Shown: positions 23,001 through 35,147 of the stretch, piece after piece
Numbering within the stretch: position 1 is the stretch's first letter
Layout: each line of letters opens with the position of its first letter
Source of the DNA: Dissophora ornata
Taxonomy: Eukaryota; Mortierellomycota; Mortierellomycetes; Mortierellales; Mortierellaceae
DNA length: 42,834 nt
Direction: 5' to 3'
Assembly (NCBI GenBank): GCA_025201705.1
Contig: MU616783.1
Coordinates: 1-42,834 of the forward strand
The notes under the pieces: model-generated
Seen by the model: only the letters and a program-made list of their open reading frames with translations
Databases searched by the model: none
Told to the model about the DNA's origin: nothing
Made by a program: the position numbers and the translations under genes

Positions 23001-26000
23001 GTCAACAATGAGCACCTTCCAGTGATTTGCGCAGAGACGCCCAGGAGTCAGAGGGTCGATCTTGTAAAGTTGGCAGACTTTGCCAAGCAAGCTATGATGG
23101 ATTATCACGGCCTGCGACTCTATACCATCGCAATCGCTCCAACAGGAAGTCTTCCTCGAGCATTCAAGAACGGCAAAAGAGTGTTGCACCCAGTCCTGTG
23201 CCGCAAGATGTTTGAACTGGGTCGCCTGAGATTGACGCACATCCACACGTCCGTGGATGACACCGTCTTTAACATTCCTTTTGGAGATGATGCCACTGGC
23301 GGCATCTGGGGTGTTGGTAAGCAGTGTCTCTGGTTGTAACCCTAACTATATAGCTATCCGCGTTTCGTATGTCAAGCTTAACATATCGTTTATTCTACTT
23401 ACTACAGAGGCACTCGCTGTTCGTGAAGCGGCTCTACCTTCACATGCCCGCATGGTGCAGTTTTCATGCTGTGACTATCCTAAGGAGGTCTTGGATGAGA
23501 AGACAAAGATTAATCTCTCACAATTCAACAGTTTGCCCGAGATCCTAGTCTGGCGTTCAGTAGTCAACCAGGATGAGATCGCATTTGTGGGAGTCGACGG
23601 TCGTGGCAAAGATACCAAAGGAATAACATTCCGCAAGTTTGGAGCGAAGGTTGTGTCGATTGCGAACTATATTGAGAAACGTGGAGGATTCAGAACGGGC
23701 GATAAGGTTGTGTTACTCTTCCCTAATGGCGTCGAATTCGCAGCAACGGTCTATGCCTGTTGGTTGCTGGGCCTGGTTCCTATACCTGTCCAGTTGCCGG
23801 AGGGGTCTCGCCTTCATGAAGATATCACACTTTTGATGGGTCTTTTGGCCGAGCTCAAGATCTTGCATCTAATTGGAAACACTGCCACAGAAGACCTGAT
23901 GAAGCAGAAGACGACCTTGATCCATATCAAAGCTTGCATTGGACCGCGACAGGATGCAATCCTGCCCACCGTCTTTAACGTATCAAAGGCACCCAAGGTC
24001 AACAAGAACTTGGGCAAAGAATCTGGCTATTTGGCGCCACCAAGCGTTGCATTGACAAAGACCGCACCTGCCATAGTTTTTGTTCACTACTCGACCGATA
24101 TGAGGCGAACATTGGTCAAAGTGAGCCATTCAGCATTGATGGCACAAAGCAGGGCGCAGAAGGTTCAGTGCAGATTCAAAACAGGACGGCCAATCCTGTC
24201 CTGCTGGAAGACGTTCTCTGGCATGGGTCTCTTGTACTCCTGCGCGCTGGGTGTGTATGTAGGAGCGCCGACAGTGCTGATCCAGTACTCGGACTACACA
24301 ACAAACCCTCAGATTTATTTTGAGGCTCTTGAAAGGCACGGTGGTAAGTGATCCTGGCTCCATTTGAACGTTGAGTGCGAAATGAATGGATGTGATAGTT
24401 GAAGCTGACAGAGTTTCCTTTCATGCGGATCAATAGCAAGAGACGCGCTTCTCAACTATGCAATGTTGGAGCATGCGACGAATGCATCCGAGCCCATCAG
24501 CATCTCGTCGTTCAACTTCACCGGTGTAAAGAGCTTTTTGTTGAACTCTGAGGGCAGACCGCGCACTGAGGTTAATCAGGCTATCGAGAGGCGATTTGCA
24601 CAATCTCGCTTGGAGAAGACTGTCATCAACGCCATGTTTGGACACATGATCAACCCTATGGTGACAACCCGATCGTACATGAACATTGAACCTGTGCGCT
24701 TACATTTGTCGCTGAAAGCTCTGCGACGAGGAATGGTCCAGGTTACGACCGAGCAGGAAGACCCCACAGGCGTCTGGGTCGAGGACAGCGGCATTGTAAG
24801 TGATCCTGTCTCCCTGGTGCATTTTCGGGGTGATTTGATTTTAGTGACCCGTTATTGATTTTCTTTCTCTCTGCCTGTAGCCTATCTGCGGAACGACAGT
24901 TGCGATCGTGAATCCCGAAACAAGAGAGATTTGCCTGTCGCGTGAGATTGGAGAGATCTGGGTGTCGTCCGATGCCAACGTCCAGTCCTACCAAGGCGCG
25001 GCTCGAGAGCATGGCGGACGCACTTTGTCGAATGCCTCGCCTCTGAGTATAGAGGCATCCAAGGCGCTAACTAACAGTGCTGTGGACATGTCGGCCTCTG
25101 AGCCAGCATCGCCTTCCGACGTTAACAGCCGTTACAACGTGACGATCGCAGGAGGGGATGCTAGAATCAACTATGTGCGCACTGGAGAAGTTGGCTTCCT
25201 TTGGAACTATTCCAAGGAAAGCTTTAATGGTGGCAAGCCGACAAGTCTGCTCTTTGTTTTGGGCTCAATTGGAGAAACTTTTGAGGTCAATGGCTTGATG
25301 CACTTCCCCAAGGACATTGAGTCAACGATTGAACGCTCACACCCCAATGTTGCTCCCAATGGAAGGTAAATTCTACTACCCGACTCTTGATCAAAATCGA
25401 CAGTTTGTTGAATGTGACAAATGGCTAATCTCTCCTTTTTTTTTTCTTTCTAATCTAGTATCGTGTTCCAAGTAGATCAAGCCGTGGTGTGCGTGATCCA
25501 AGTCCGCCAGGCGGATGTTACGGTCGTCAACTTGAGCTTGTCTGTGATGCACCAGGTCCTAGAAAAGCACCAATTCGTGCCCGATGTCATCGCGATTGTT
25601 GGCGAGGGTGTTCTGACTAAGAATCGGCACGGCGAGAAACAGCGTGGCAAAATGCTCAGTCTCTTTATGAGTGCTAAGATGTAGGACTCCTTTGGTCTAC
25701 ACTATGTTATTTATCATTGCAGATGATTCTACGAGACTAAGATTTACTAACGCTTTCTGATCTTGTGTTATCTTGCTATAGGCCATTGTTATACATCCAT
25801 TACCCGCGCGGAAAGTTGCCCAAGTCTGTCCCCGAACAAATGCAGCCCACTGTGCCTACGGCCCCAATCATGGGTCGCCATGGCGGCAACGGATCTAGCT
25901 ACAGTCCTTCTTCACCAGGAGGTCCCCATGCTGAGAAGCCAAGCTCCATCCGATCCAACCGCTCTACTGCGTCCATGGCATCCATGCGCTCTGTGAAGTC

Positions 26001-26697
26001 CTTCCTTGGAACGATGTTTAACAATCTCAAGGGCGGACATGGTGGCGTCGGGCCTGGCCCCAACTTTAGCTCCACCAATCTTAGCAACGGAGGCGCCTAT
26101 CCCACTGGATATAGCCACCACGCACATGGAAGCACTAGCAGTATCGGAGGATATCACGGGTCTAGACCTGGCTCAGGATCTTCTATAGGTCTGACCTCAT
26201 CCTTCACGGGAATGATGCCCCCCTCAACCCCCACTGGGCCGTCTACATTGTCGAATACGTCGGGTTCGTTGCCATCGTCGTATTCGAATGGCAATGTTAC
26301 ACCAAAAAGCAATGGTCATAGCGGAGTCGGAAGGACGGAGAGCTCGGGAAGTGTTCCTCAGTGTGAGTCCCCATCCTCGGCCACAACTTTGCCGGGCAAT
26401 AGCAGTGGGACGACTATGGCACCAGTGTCGGTCACTCCTTTGGTGCCTTCGGGTCCTGTCGCCGCCGGTGGTGCGGCTTCTGTGTCGAATGTTGCGACTG
26501 TCAATTCACTGCAAGAGCCCATGGCCAATGTGACCGTCAAGGAGCCAGGAACTTCAGGAACCAAGGGAGAAAATGTGGCCACCAATGCCGCTACTGCTGA
26601 TGCAGCGGAAGGCAATAACAGCAACAAGCAAGGAACTGCAATTGTTGTGAACTCGACCAACGTTCCATTTTCGGAGTCGATGGACGGCTTTCCTTGA
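20021..26697 (+). CDS. CPS1: Cps1/DIP2-family protein with two adenylate-forming-like domains (1849 aa)
   Basis: Eleven exons: 20021-20222, 20393-20512, 20733-22172, 22271-22420, 22514-22898, 22982-23316, 23408-24343, 24437-24795, 24881-25365, 25459-25680, 25782-26697. All introns are GT..AG and every join keeps phase, giving 1849 residues. Residues 1-150 are Pro-rich. A first ANL-type domain runs about 158-870 and a second about 920-1600. A Ser/Gly/Thr-rich tail of about 280 residues follows. Fungal relatives are Cochliobolus Cps1, needed for virulence, and yeast Cmr2; animal relatives are DIP2 proteins, linked to control of diacylglycerol pools through fatty-acyl-AMP-ligase-like domains. 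The usual nucleotide-loop signature is degenerate in both halves (EYSKAPNGELKGV near 328; VHYSTDMRRTLVKVSH near 1103), so ordinary ATP-dependent ligase activity is doubtful. The metazoan DMAP1-binding domain is not visible. The tail may be cytosolic and regulatory. Confidence 0.9.
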
Positions 26698-27894
26698 GCG
26701 TGAAAGAACGATGTTGTCATGATGTTGGATGTCGTTGTTGGTGATGATAGGTGGAAACAATAAGACGTTTTGAGAAGCCTTTACCATTTTACCCTTATCT
26801 TCATACTCTCTTTAACATGCACTCATTCTTGTAAATAATACATAATTTAATCATACTGCCGCAGACTCAGTCGTTTGATGATTGATTGTTTGATACTGCC
26901 AAATCGAATTGTCCATCTTCTGCTCCAAGCGTTTTCATTCTTTTCGGAAAGGTGCCCATTTTGAGCAAGAAAAGGAAGCAAATCATGAAGCTTGGGTCCT
27001 TGCGCGTTGTCCTTCCGACAATATGAGCTCTTTTAATGTTTTTTTTTTCTGAACGTGTGTGGTCATTGTAACTTGTCTGTGTGGGTGTTTGCATGCATCT
27101 TATTGTTTCGAGAAGGTGCCCGAGTCCGACGTGTGTTGATTTCTGTCTGTTTTGTCCTGTTGTGTTGCTGTTCATGTGTCTCTGCCCCTGTGCAATCCTT
27201 GTCCCCTTGCCCAATTGTAACAATAGGAACAATGGAGGGCGAACTGCGTCGAGAGCTGATGAAAGGCAAAAAAAAAAAAAAAAAAGATGCTCATGAAGAG
27301 ATTCGACGGGATAAAGCTGCGATGCAGACAAGTGTAACATTTGCCAAACGTGGCTATTAAAGAGTTGCGCGGGCTCCATCGTGTTTTTCCTGCGTTGACA
27401 TCTGCCTTTGTTCCTGAATATGGTGGCTGCTCTATATAGAGGAGGCTGGGTTAATGGATCCGGAAGTCGCTCATACGTAGGACTTTATAAAAGACGAAGT
27501 AGATGGAGAGTGGACTTGAGGGAGAGAGGAATCCAAAAACTTCCTACTTTCGTCCTTTTGAAGAGCTGTTATATACGAACTCGAGGGCTGGGCCACAAAA
27601 CACGCGCTTGGACCTTTTCCGTGTCGAGAGGTCTGTTCGCATGTAGTCAAGAAGAACCCAAGATAGGGGGGGGGAACATGATTCCCTTTTTTGAACGTTC
27701 ATTGTTCTTCTTTTCGACCTATCATTGCCACTTTCCCTTTCTGCTTCTTTCGTTTCCTCTTCAACAATCATCGCCCTAATCTGGCAATATCCTTCTACAC
27801 TTCATTCCTCCCTTGCCTATACCCCTACTGACCTAATAATAACAAACCACCTCAGCCTTCAAGAAGGCGTAAAGAGATAAAGGGAAAAAAAGCG
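26698..27894. other. Intergenic region: 3' end of Cps1-like gene and promoter of FAD monooxygenase
   Basis: The first 150 bases hold the A/T-rich 3' end of the Cps1-like gene (AATAAT-type elements near 26836). A run of 17 A lies at 27270-27286. TATATAGAGG at about 27434 and TATAAAAG at 27486-27493 are TATA-like but about 400 bases before the ATG at 27895. The last 200 bases are C/T-rich, consistent with a leader. No gene is supported. Confidence 0.45.
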
Positions 27895-30777
27895 ATGGCT
27901 CCAAATCCACGCATAATCATCGTTGGTGCCGGGATAGCGGGACTAACGCTCGCTATCATGCTTGAACGCGCAGGCATGCAGCGTTATGTAATACTCGAGC
28001 GCGCGCCAGTGACCCGACCGTTTGGAAGCGCAATTGTGTTGAGTGCGATCATGTTGCGATGCTGTGAACAACTGGGACTATTGCCAGAGATTATCAAAGC
28101 CTCGAAACCAGCCATCGGAAACGTGTTCTTGGATGAGGAACTGAAGTATCTTGGGAACTTGAGTTCATTCTTCATGGGACAGCGGTATAGTTTTTATTTT
28201 ATATTTTATATTTTTTTTGGGTTCATTTTTCGCGTTTCCCATATGCTAACTCGCTACTCCTTTTGTTTTGTTACACTCTTTTGTTTCAAGGTACGGGTAC
28301 TTCAACATCGTCCTCCCCCGTCCAGACTTCCATAACATCCTGCTCCGCCACGTCCCAGCCCACAAAATCCATTTTTCCAAAAAGGTTCTCTCCTTATCCC
28401 AAACCAACGAATCGGCTCAAGTTCGTTGTTCCGATAACTCGGTCTTTTATGCCGATATCGTCATCGGTGCTGACGGAGCCTACTCCGGTATCCGTCAGAA
28501 TCTTTACAAATCTATCCAGGGCACTCCCAAGCGGAATACCGCGACTTTGGAAGATCGAAATGGACTTGTCGCGGCGTTGAAGAAGATGCCTGTGTCGCTG
28601 AAAAGTATTAGTGGTAGAAAAAGTAGCAACAGTAATGTATTTGGAGGAGGAAGTGAATGTGGAGGTGGGGGAGTGGGACGGAGCGGTGATGAGAGGTTGC
28701 CGAAGTCGGATCAGGAGCCGTTGAGGTTTGATCAACATGCGGTTGTAGGGGTGACGGAGGGGTTGGATCCGGAGAAGTATCCGTTCCTGAAGGACAAGTG
28801 CACTCAGGTCACGACCGTTATTGCAAAAAACGGTTTCTCGGTAAAAAAAAAGTTTCAATGCTTTTGGGCACTTCGTAGGTGGTTTCTAACCTTTTTTTTT
28901 CCATTTGTAATAGGCGTGGTTGATCCCTGTGACCGAAAATCGAATCTGCTGGAACATCAGCTCTCGCACGTTTTCGACTGCTTCGGAGAAAGAGGACGCC
29001 GCCAATGGTATCGCAGTCAACTTCAAGATCTCTGAATGGGGACCCGAGGCTGTCGATAGTATTTTGGGCTTGGACTACGTCAAGAACCTACCTTGTCCGT
29101 ACGGAGGCACGTTGCAGGACCTCTTTGATAAGACTAAGAAAGGGACTTCCGTCAGAATCATGCTCGAGGACAAGGTAAACAAATCTACATTTTATTTCTG
29201 CATTTTTTTTCCCGCCAAAAGGTGCCTAAGAGATAGTGACTCTGCTGTCCTAGGCGTATAAAACATGGTATTACAAGCGAACGGTTCTAATTGGTGACGC
29301 CTGCCACAAAATGATCCCATTTTCTGGCGTCGGGGCCCTGCATGCAGTCCTCGACTGCATCGTCCTCGCAAACGCGCTCTACGATATGCCCGACGACGAG
29401 ACCTTCACCCAGGCCAACATCACACAAGCCTTCCAAACTTACTACGCGCTGCGTTACGAGAGCGCTGTCGCTGCCGTCAAGGGTTCTGCACAAGTCTCTC
29501 ACTTCGTCTCGAACTCAAGCGCCGTCAGCCATATAGTCCGCAAGGCGACTCTTGCCAGCTTGCCAGCCTTTATGATCCTGATTGCGGCGGATCGGATCTT
29601 TGCGAACAGACCAATCTTGAGCTACCTACCCTTCGTGCCCGATTATGGGTTCCGGAAGAGCAACCCACAGCAGTTGGGTCGCAGAGATCGAGAAGAGCTT
29701 GTGTTGTTGAGACAACAGGACTGCAGGCGAAAGGAGGAAGAGGTCAAGAGGTTGAAAGAGGAAAGGCGACGCCAAGCTGTTTCTGGTGGTTCTTCCTCGA
29801 GTGGATTGGGGATAGTCAAAAGTGGTGCCAGTCGGATCTTGAGAGCGGCGACGGCCTCATCACTAGGGCAGCCAGTTTCTGGAAAACCGTTACCTGCCTT
29901 GCCAAAGCAAGATCGCATAACCGACGTGACAGGCAGACGTTCGGCTGAGCCATATTCCTCTTCCTCCTCACGCTACATGTCATTTAGCGCCTCTATGGAC
30001 CGAGTTCCGCATTTTGATATTAGGGGAGTCCTCTTACCCCCCGGAGGAGTTGAAAGGGAAAATCGTGTTGTCAACATGGATGATGACGATAAGCTATCGA
30101 TACCCGATTCCGCATCTATGTATTCATTCTCGAGTCGATATGCTCTCCCCTACGACACCGAGGAGCCTGAATCCCAGCACTATACTGATCGCGAGAGTGT
30201 CTGCCCGCACATCGATACACATGCCAATGATGGCTGTAGGCCCCTTGCCCGCAACTACAACAGGAACAAAGGGTCCTCTGATTCGTTGACGTCGAGTCCG
30301 TGGAGACGATACGGTCGTAGGAGGAGTCTTGAATCGTTGGACTCGTTACAATCCTCCATCATCGATAGTTATGACCACCTACCAACAGCAGGTTGCTCTG
30401 GTTATACTAGCTCAATCACGAACTTCTCAGCGACAACAGAGCCAGGGTTTGCGATTCGTCACACATATGAGGATGCTGCCATCCGCAGCGGAGAATCCTT
30501 CATTGACAGCAAGAGCGACACCGGTATTTGTCGCCAGACCATAAATGTGAGACAGGAAAGCCTTGGGTGGTCATCAGATACAAAGTCTTCGGTATTGTTG
30601 AAAGACGCATCATTGGCGCGCTCTGAGAATCGAAAAGTTGCAATTAGAGGCATCCCATACAGAACAAGAGTTTCAAAAGATGAACACGCGGGCGATGGCA
30701 CATTGCTACAACATTGCGCCCAAAGATATGAATCCGATCACGAGCGTAGCGTCCGACACGTCTGCGAGGATGGTTAA
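27895..30777 (+). CDS. FAD-dependent monooxygenase with long C-terminal extension (874 aa)
   Basis: A class A flavoprotein monooxygenase of the aromatic hydroxylase type; it would use NAD(P)H and oxygen to hydroxylate an unknown substrate. Exons: 27895-28184, 28291-28840, 28914-29174, 29254-30777; all joins are in phase. The FAD-binding GAGIAG is at residues 11-16 with Glu35 ending the second strand, the DG motif is at 158-159 (GADGAYSGIRQ), and the GD motif is at 381-382 (VLIGDACHKMIPF). A Gly/Ser-rich insert of about 35 residues (about 200-235) sits between the DG and GD motifs. A hydrophobic stretch near 465-495 (LPAFMILIAADRI) is usual for this subgroup. Beyond about residue 510, where most members end, there are about 365 further residues: a charged helical start, then Ser/Arg-rich, probably disordered text. 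Its paralogue lies at 41275, and the first two introns sit at the same places and phases in both. Confidence 0.88.
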
Positions 30778-32098
30778 GATGAGCCATGGCGACTTCCGGT
30801 ACTAGAAAGGGATCATTTCGGCACACCTGATCCTAGAATCGGGCATGTCGGCGTCGGATTGATATCCTCCTCGACAGAGTTGTCGTGTCGGCCCCTGCTG
30901 AGATTCAATCATAGTTCGGCTTGTACGGTGGATGAACGGTAATGAAATAGCCGTACCGTGGATGAGTAAGAAAATTCTTGTGAAATGTATGGCGAGTAAA
31001 CAGCAGTAATAAATCCCCATGAGACAAGGAAGCTCATAGTTTTTATTTGATTCGCTGCGTGGACTAAGTTCCATGGCGCAATATGATTAGAAAGTACCCT
31101 TGCCTGCCTTTTCAGCCATAAAACCTGTTGTGGAACGGGCCAAACCAGTCCTGCACTAGACCTGACCCACTCGACACTACATCCTAGACTACTTGGGTAA
31201 GCGAACCACTTTAGCGATTCGTAATCTCCGCTATCCCAGGAGGCAGTCGTACTTTTTGCTCTCATGTACCGACTGGCACAAGTTACACAATCGGATCTGT
31301 CCACGGTGCCGACGTTCTCTGAAAACCAACAGAAGATGACATATGAGTTGGTTAGAGGGACTTGGAGACAGGATCCTTTTGCAGCAAGAAAAAAAAAGAG
31401 TGTATCAAGAAGCAGTCTCCATAATCTGCCACATGTAGACCAGAGCTACAGCGTATGTAATGGCTGCGTGCGTGCGCTGACGTGAACTCTGCCTCTTTTT
31501 GCAAGGTTGTCAATCAGCAACCACCGCGTCTTGATGCCCACCCGTTGTGCACAAGTTCTGCCCCACGTGCCGATCGAAAATCATTCGCACAAATTGGAAC
31601 GGCCGTAGCACAATTGCAAACCAGGCGAGAGTCACTTGCGGTGTTGGTGGTGCGAGTGGCGTAAATGTGGTAGTGACATGAGCGTGTCTCTACACTAGAC
31701 CGAGCAAGCAGATGTACGCCACAGGCGTACGTGCAGAGAAAAAGAAGAAAAAAAATGCTCCTCACCAGGGAGGGGAGGGGCATGGTGAAACACGCCGCAG
31801 AAGATCCATCCGGCAGTAGGAAAAATAGGCACAGGGACACTTTGAACAACCAATCTATTTTTATAATTTTAATTTAACGAAGGGAATTGTTGTGTTGTGT
31901 TTGAGTGGAGTGGCCTTCCTTCCCAGCACAAACAAACAGCGCCTCATCAGTCTCATCATCAGTCTGGCCATTATTCTTAATTCCCTCGCTCTACTCTTCT
32001 CCTCTTTCATCTCTCTCTCTCCCCCTCATCTTCATCCACCCTTGACACATCTCCCCTCCCTCTCAAGGCTAGTCCGACATATACCATAGCAAGAAAAC
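30778..32098. other. Intergenic region
   Basis: About 1.3 kb with no supported gene. A run of A lies at 31388-31397. An A/T-rich element (TATAATTTTAATTTAA) lies at about 31861-31876, some 230 bases before the next ATG. The last 120 bases are C/T-rich (CTCTCTCTCCCCCTC), the probable leader of the methyltransferase-like gene. Confidence 0.4.
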
Positions 32099-33768
32099 AT
32101 GGCTCCTCTTCGAGCACTGCTAGCCTCTAGGGCCGTCATCGCCGGTCTTGCCGCGTTGGGATGTCTCGGTTTGTTCATCTCGACCATGGACAGCGCCGAC
32201 CGTCCCCTGAACTGGGTCAAGAACAACCACAACGGCGTCGACAACAACAACAACCTGAACTCGGTATCAGTTCAATGGGAGGACGCAAACACCCCTGCCC
32301 TTCATCTCGGAAAGCCCCTCACAGTGTACCCAGGCAGGAAGCCAAGAACCGTGCAGCACTTGATTGAGAAGGCTGAAGGCTACTATGATCGTATCGTCCG
32401 ACAGCGTCACCAGCTTCTTGCTGAGAACCACTTTGGCACTCCGTAAGTATTTTTTTCTTTTCTTCTCTTTTTTTGTTATTGCGTGCTGTCTTGTCGGATC
32501 AATTGCCTGGAGTTCTTGATATTTGACGACATGGAGGGTTGGAGCTGTGCCTGGGGTTGCGATGCAATTGAGAACGAGCGTTAAGTTCTGGTGCCATCGT
32601 CGATTGTGGGTTGTGTGCGGCTCTTGCACGTAATTGGTTCGTTGGAGGCAGCCTTGTCTTTCTTTGATCCCTCGATTGCTCTCATGCATGAATCTTTGGC
32701 GAGATAGTTTGTAGGCTGGTGGTAGCCCCAAGAACAGGAACGACCGGATCTTGGGCCATGCCACTCTCCACGGCGAATTTATTTGCTCTCCACTAATGAC
32801 CGTTACTTCTTTTTTTTTTCCCTCATCGACAGTCAATTCGACCCATGGTTTGTCCTCATGTACTACTGGTGGTACTTCCCCGCAAGGTAATATACCTGTC
32901 GCAATGTTGTAAATCGGAAATAAATACGATTATGGTGTGCTAACGATTTCCCACCTCCCCTCCTCTTTTTTTCTTACCAGTTTCTTGTGCCCTCACGATA
33001 TTCAGCGTGTTGGACCCCTGAGCGATGGTGGAAAGTGGATCTGTGGTATGAGCTTGTACGAGGAGCAGCCCAGGGCCAAGTGTGTTATTTACTCGTTCGG
33101 TGTCAACTACGAGACCCGCTTCGAGGGTGAGATGCTGGACAGGACCGACTGCGAGATCTTTGCTTATGATGCCTCTGTCGCTGCTATGGGTCCTGGTAAG
33201 GATTATTATTGTTTTTTTTACTCTCATATCTGATCATTTCGTCTCTTATGTAAAAAAAATGATAATATCTGCTTTCTATCTCGATCTATACTGACCACCC
33301 ATCTCAATTGTTTTCTTTTGACACTACAAACACAAAATAGAGGCTCAGGGTCCCCGTGCTCACTTCAAGCCCTACTTTATCGGCAAGGAGAACCATGTTG
33401 ACGCTGAGGGCAAGGAGTGGAAGACACTCAAGACGTTGATGAAGGAGAACGGCCACGACTGGATTGATATTCTGAAGGTTGATATTGAGGGCAGCGAGTA
33501 CCAGACCTTCGATGCGATCATGGACGACTTTGGCGATGTGTTGCCATTCTCGCAGTTGCAGATGGAGCTTCACGTTCGTGAGGACATGGTCTCATTCACC
33601 GACTTCTTGCACTGGTGGGAGCGTCTCGAGTCCAAGGGCATCTACCCATGGTGGACCGAGTTGAACCTGAACCCCATCTACTCTGGCCAAAGGGCCTGGG
33701 CTTCTGAGTACTGCTTCTTGAACACGAGGGGTGGTGCTAAGAATCTGTTGATCCAGAACTACGTTTAA
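32099..33768 (+). CDS. Membrane-anchored methyltransferase-like protein (METTL24 / Methyltransf_22 type)
   Basis: Exons 32099-32442, 32833-32886, 32981-33195 and 33341-33768 join in phase to give 346 residues. The start ATG at 32099 follows a pyrimidine-rich leader. A hydrophobic helix at about residues 10-30 (VIAGLAALGCLGLFIS) suggests a type II anchor with the domain in the secretory lumen. The family signature CPHDIQRVGPLSDGGKWICG begins at Cys136, and an FkbM-like acidic strand, DILKVDIEGSEY, has Asp252 and Glu254. METTL24-type proteins are predicted methyltransferases with no firmly known substrate, so the reaction here is inference. Two short middle exons (54 and 215 bp) lie behind a 390-bp first intron, the longest confirmed in the window. 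It is complete, with an AATAAA in the 3' region. Confidence 0.87.
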
Positions 33769-33810
33769 AGGAGAGACAGAGAGAGAGAGTGTGTGTGTGT
33801 GGTGTGCGTG
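33769..33810 (+). repeat. Compound (GA)n(GT)n microsatellite in the 3' untranslated region
   Basis: A GAGAGACAGAGAGA run passes directly into GTGTGTGTGTG immediately after the stop codon of the methyltransferase-like gene. A longer repeat of the same make-up and orientation lies in the first intron of the monooxygenase at 41275. Confidence 0.85.
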
Positions 33811-33974
33811 AGTCCTTTCCGCAAGAAAAAAAAGCAAAGCTGTATCCTTCTAGATTCCCTTTTGTTACTGTTATACGCCAAGTCCTCTTGTAGAGGCCTT
33901 ATTTTTAAATACTTTCCTGGCTATTTATTTTTTTCTTTTGCGCAAGTGGATGTACGTATGTATTAATTTCAAGA

Positions 33975-33980
33975 AATAAA
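33975..33980 (+). terminator. Polyadenylation signal of the methyltransferase-like gene
   Basis: AATAAA about 207 bases past the stop codon, in A/T-rich DNA. Confidence 0.45.
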
Positions 33981-34470
33981 AATAACAATGCATTTGTGGT
34001 TGCCTTTTGATCAACTGGGGTTTCAGTTCTTAGGATCACGACCTATGGAAGACGCGACAGCGCCTGGTTATTCATGACATTGCCATGGCAGATGAGTGAG
34101 TTTCCTTTCCCTTTTTCTTCCTTCCTCCACCTGCAGTGAACGCCATCACCTACAATCAAATCTACATAGCCGCCGATCTCTAAGACGTCTCTTCGGCATG
34201 TAGAAGTGAACCACCCACTTCAGTCATCTGCTGCATCCTGTTGTTCACTCTTCAAATCCTCCAGACTGTCGTTGGTTCGTGTCTGAGAGTGAGTGTAGCA
34301 GTCCATCAACTATTGCCTTCACTTTGACAGATGTTTATCTCAGCTACAGGACTTCCACGCGAGGAGCCGCCTTCGTGTTTTTTTTGTGGCATTTAAGGCG
34401 ATTCTCAGTTATTTCACGCGCTACCGATGACAGAACATGGAAAAGACCTACCTCTTTGGAGCAATTCTGA
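33981..34470. other. Intergenic region before the retroelement remnant
   Basis: No supported gene. Weakly coding-like text directly before 34471 (for example RLRVFFVAFKAILSYFTRY in another frame, about 34360-34420) may be more of the same decayed element, but this is too uncertain to call. Confidence 0.3.
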
Positions 34471-34942
34471 GCTTATCTTAAGAACCGTGCTGCGGAATAT
34501 GAGTCTTTCAAGATCCCCAGCATCATCCATAGCTCCACATCTCAGAAGGCCCACGACACTGAGCTTCGCACGATCCAAAAGCGAATCGCACACCTCACAC
34601 GGCTAGTAAATCTCTTCCTGCATCAGATCTGGTCCCTGGAAGACAAGGAAGACCTTGACACTGAGATGGCGCTTGAACTGTGATCATCCTTCGCCATCCT
34701 CAAGCGCGACCAACTTGCAGCGATTGGAGGCAGGATCAACGCAAAGTGCCTCCTTCAAACAAGATCCTCTCGACATGGTCGATCACTAGAAGTTCCAAGA
34801 GGAAATCAAGTCTGTCAAGGCCTTCCAACCCCGCAGGCCTTACCAACACCAGCCGCACCAATCAGCATGGCTCACAAAGGGACCAGTACTGGAGAGACTC
34901 AAACAATTCATGCATGGCCACCAAGACGCTCGAGCAAATTAG
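34471..34942 (+). pseudogene. Broken Gag-like retroelement remnant
   Basis: A coding-like stretch starts at 34471 (AYLKNRAAEYESFKIPS, then IQKRIAHLTRLVNLFLHQIW and LEDKEDLDTEMALEL) and meets a TGA at 34681. It continues in frame (SSFAILKRDQLAAIGGRINA), then shifts frame near 34763 (DPLDMVDH, an in-frame TAG, then KFQEEIKSVKAFQPRRP) and ends with a TAG at 34940. The helical, charged, Gln/Pro-ending layout is like the Gag-type N-terminal regions of retroelements common in Mortierella-like fungi, which is my reason for the call; it is from memory of the style and not from a search. At least two stops and one frameshift are present. No reverse transcriptase or long terminal repeats are visible nearby. 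Confidence 0.45.
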
Positions 34943-35147
34943 ATGTCAGCATCACGAAGTCAATTAAACACAGGTCAAGAACTTCAAATATTAGCGCAGG
35001 CCCGTTTTGTGATGTCCACAAAGACCTTTCCAAAACAAAACGAAAGCGATACGGATGTTTGTTCAATAGGTCGTTGTTGCTACTGTTGCTAGACTTTTGG
35101 AAAAAATAAAAAACGCGAAGGACATGGAACCGTACGGAGCAATCAAA

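Noticed and set aside
27270..27359. Lys-run frame ending DAHEEIRRDKAAMQTSVTFA
   Set aside because: The lysines come from an A homopolymer. The remaining 27 residues are too few to support an exon, and no splice partner is visible.
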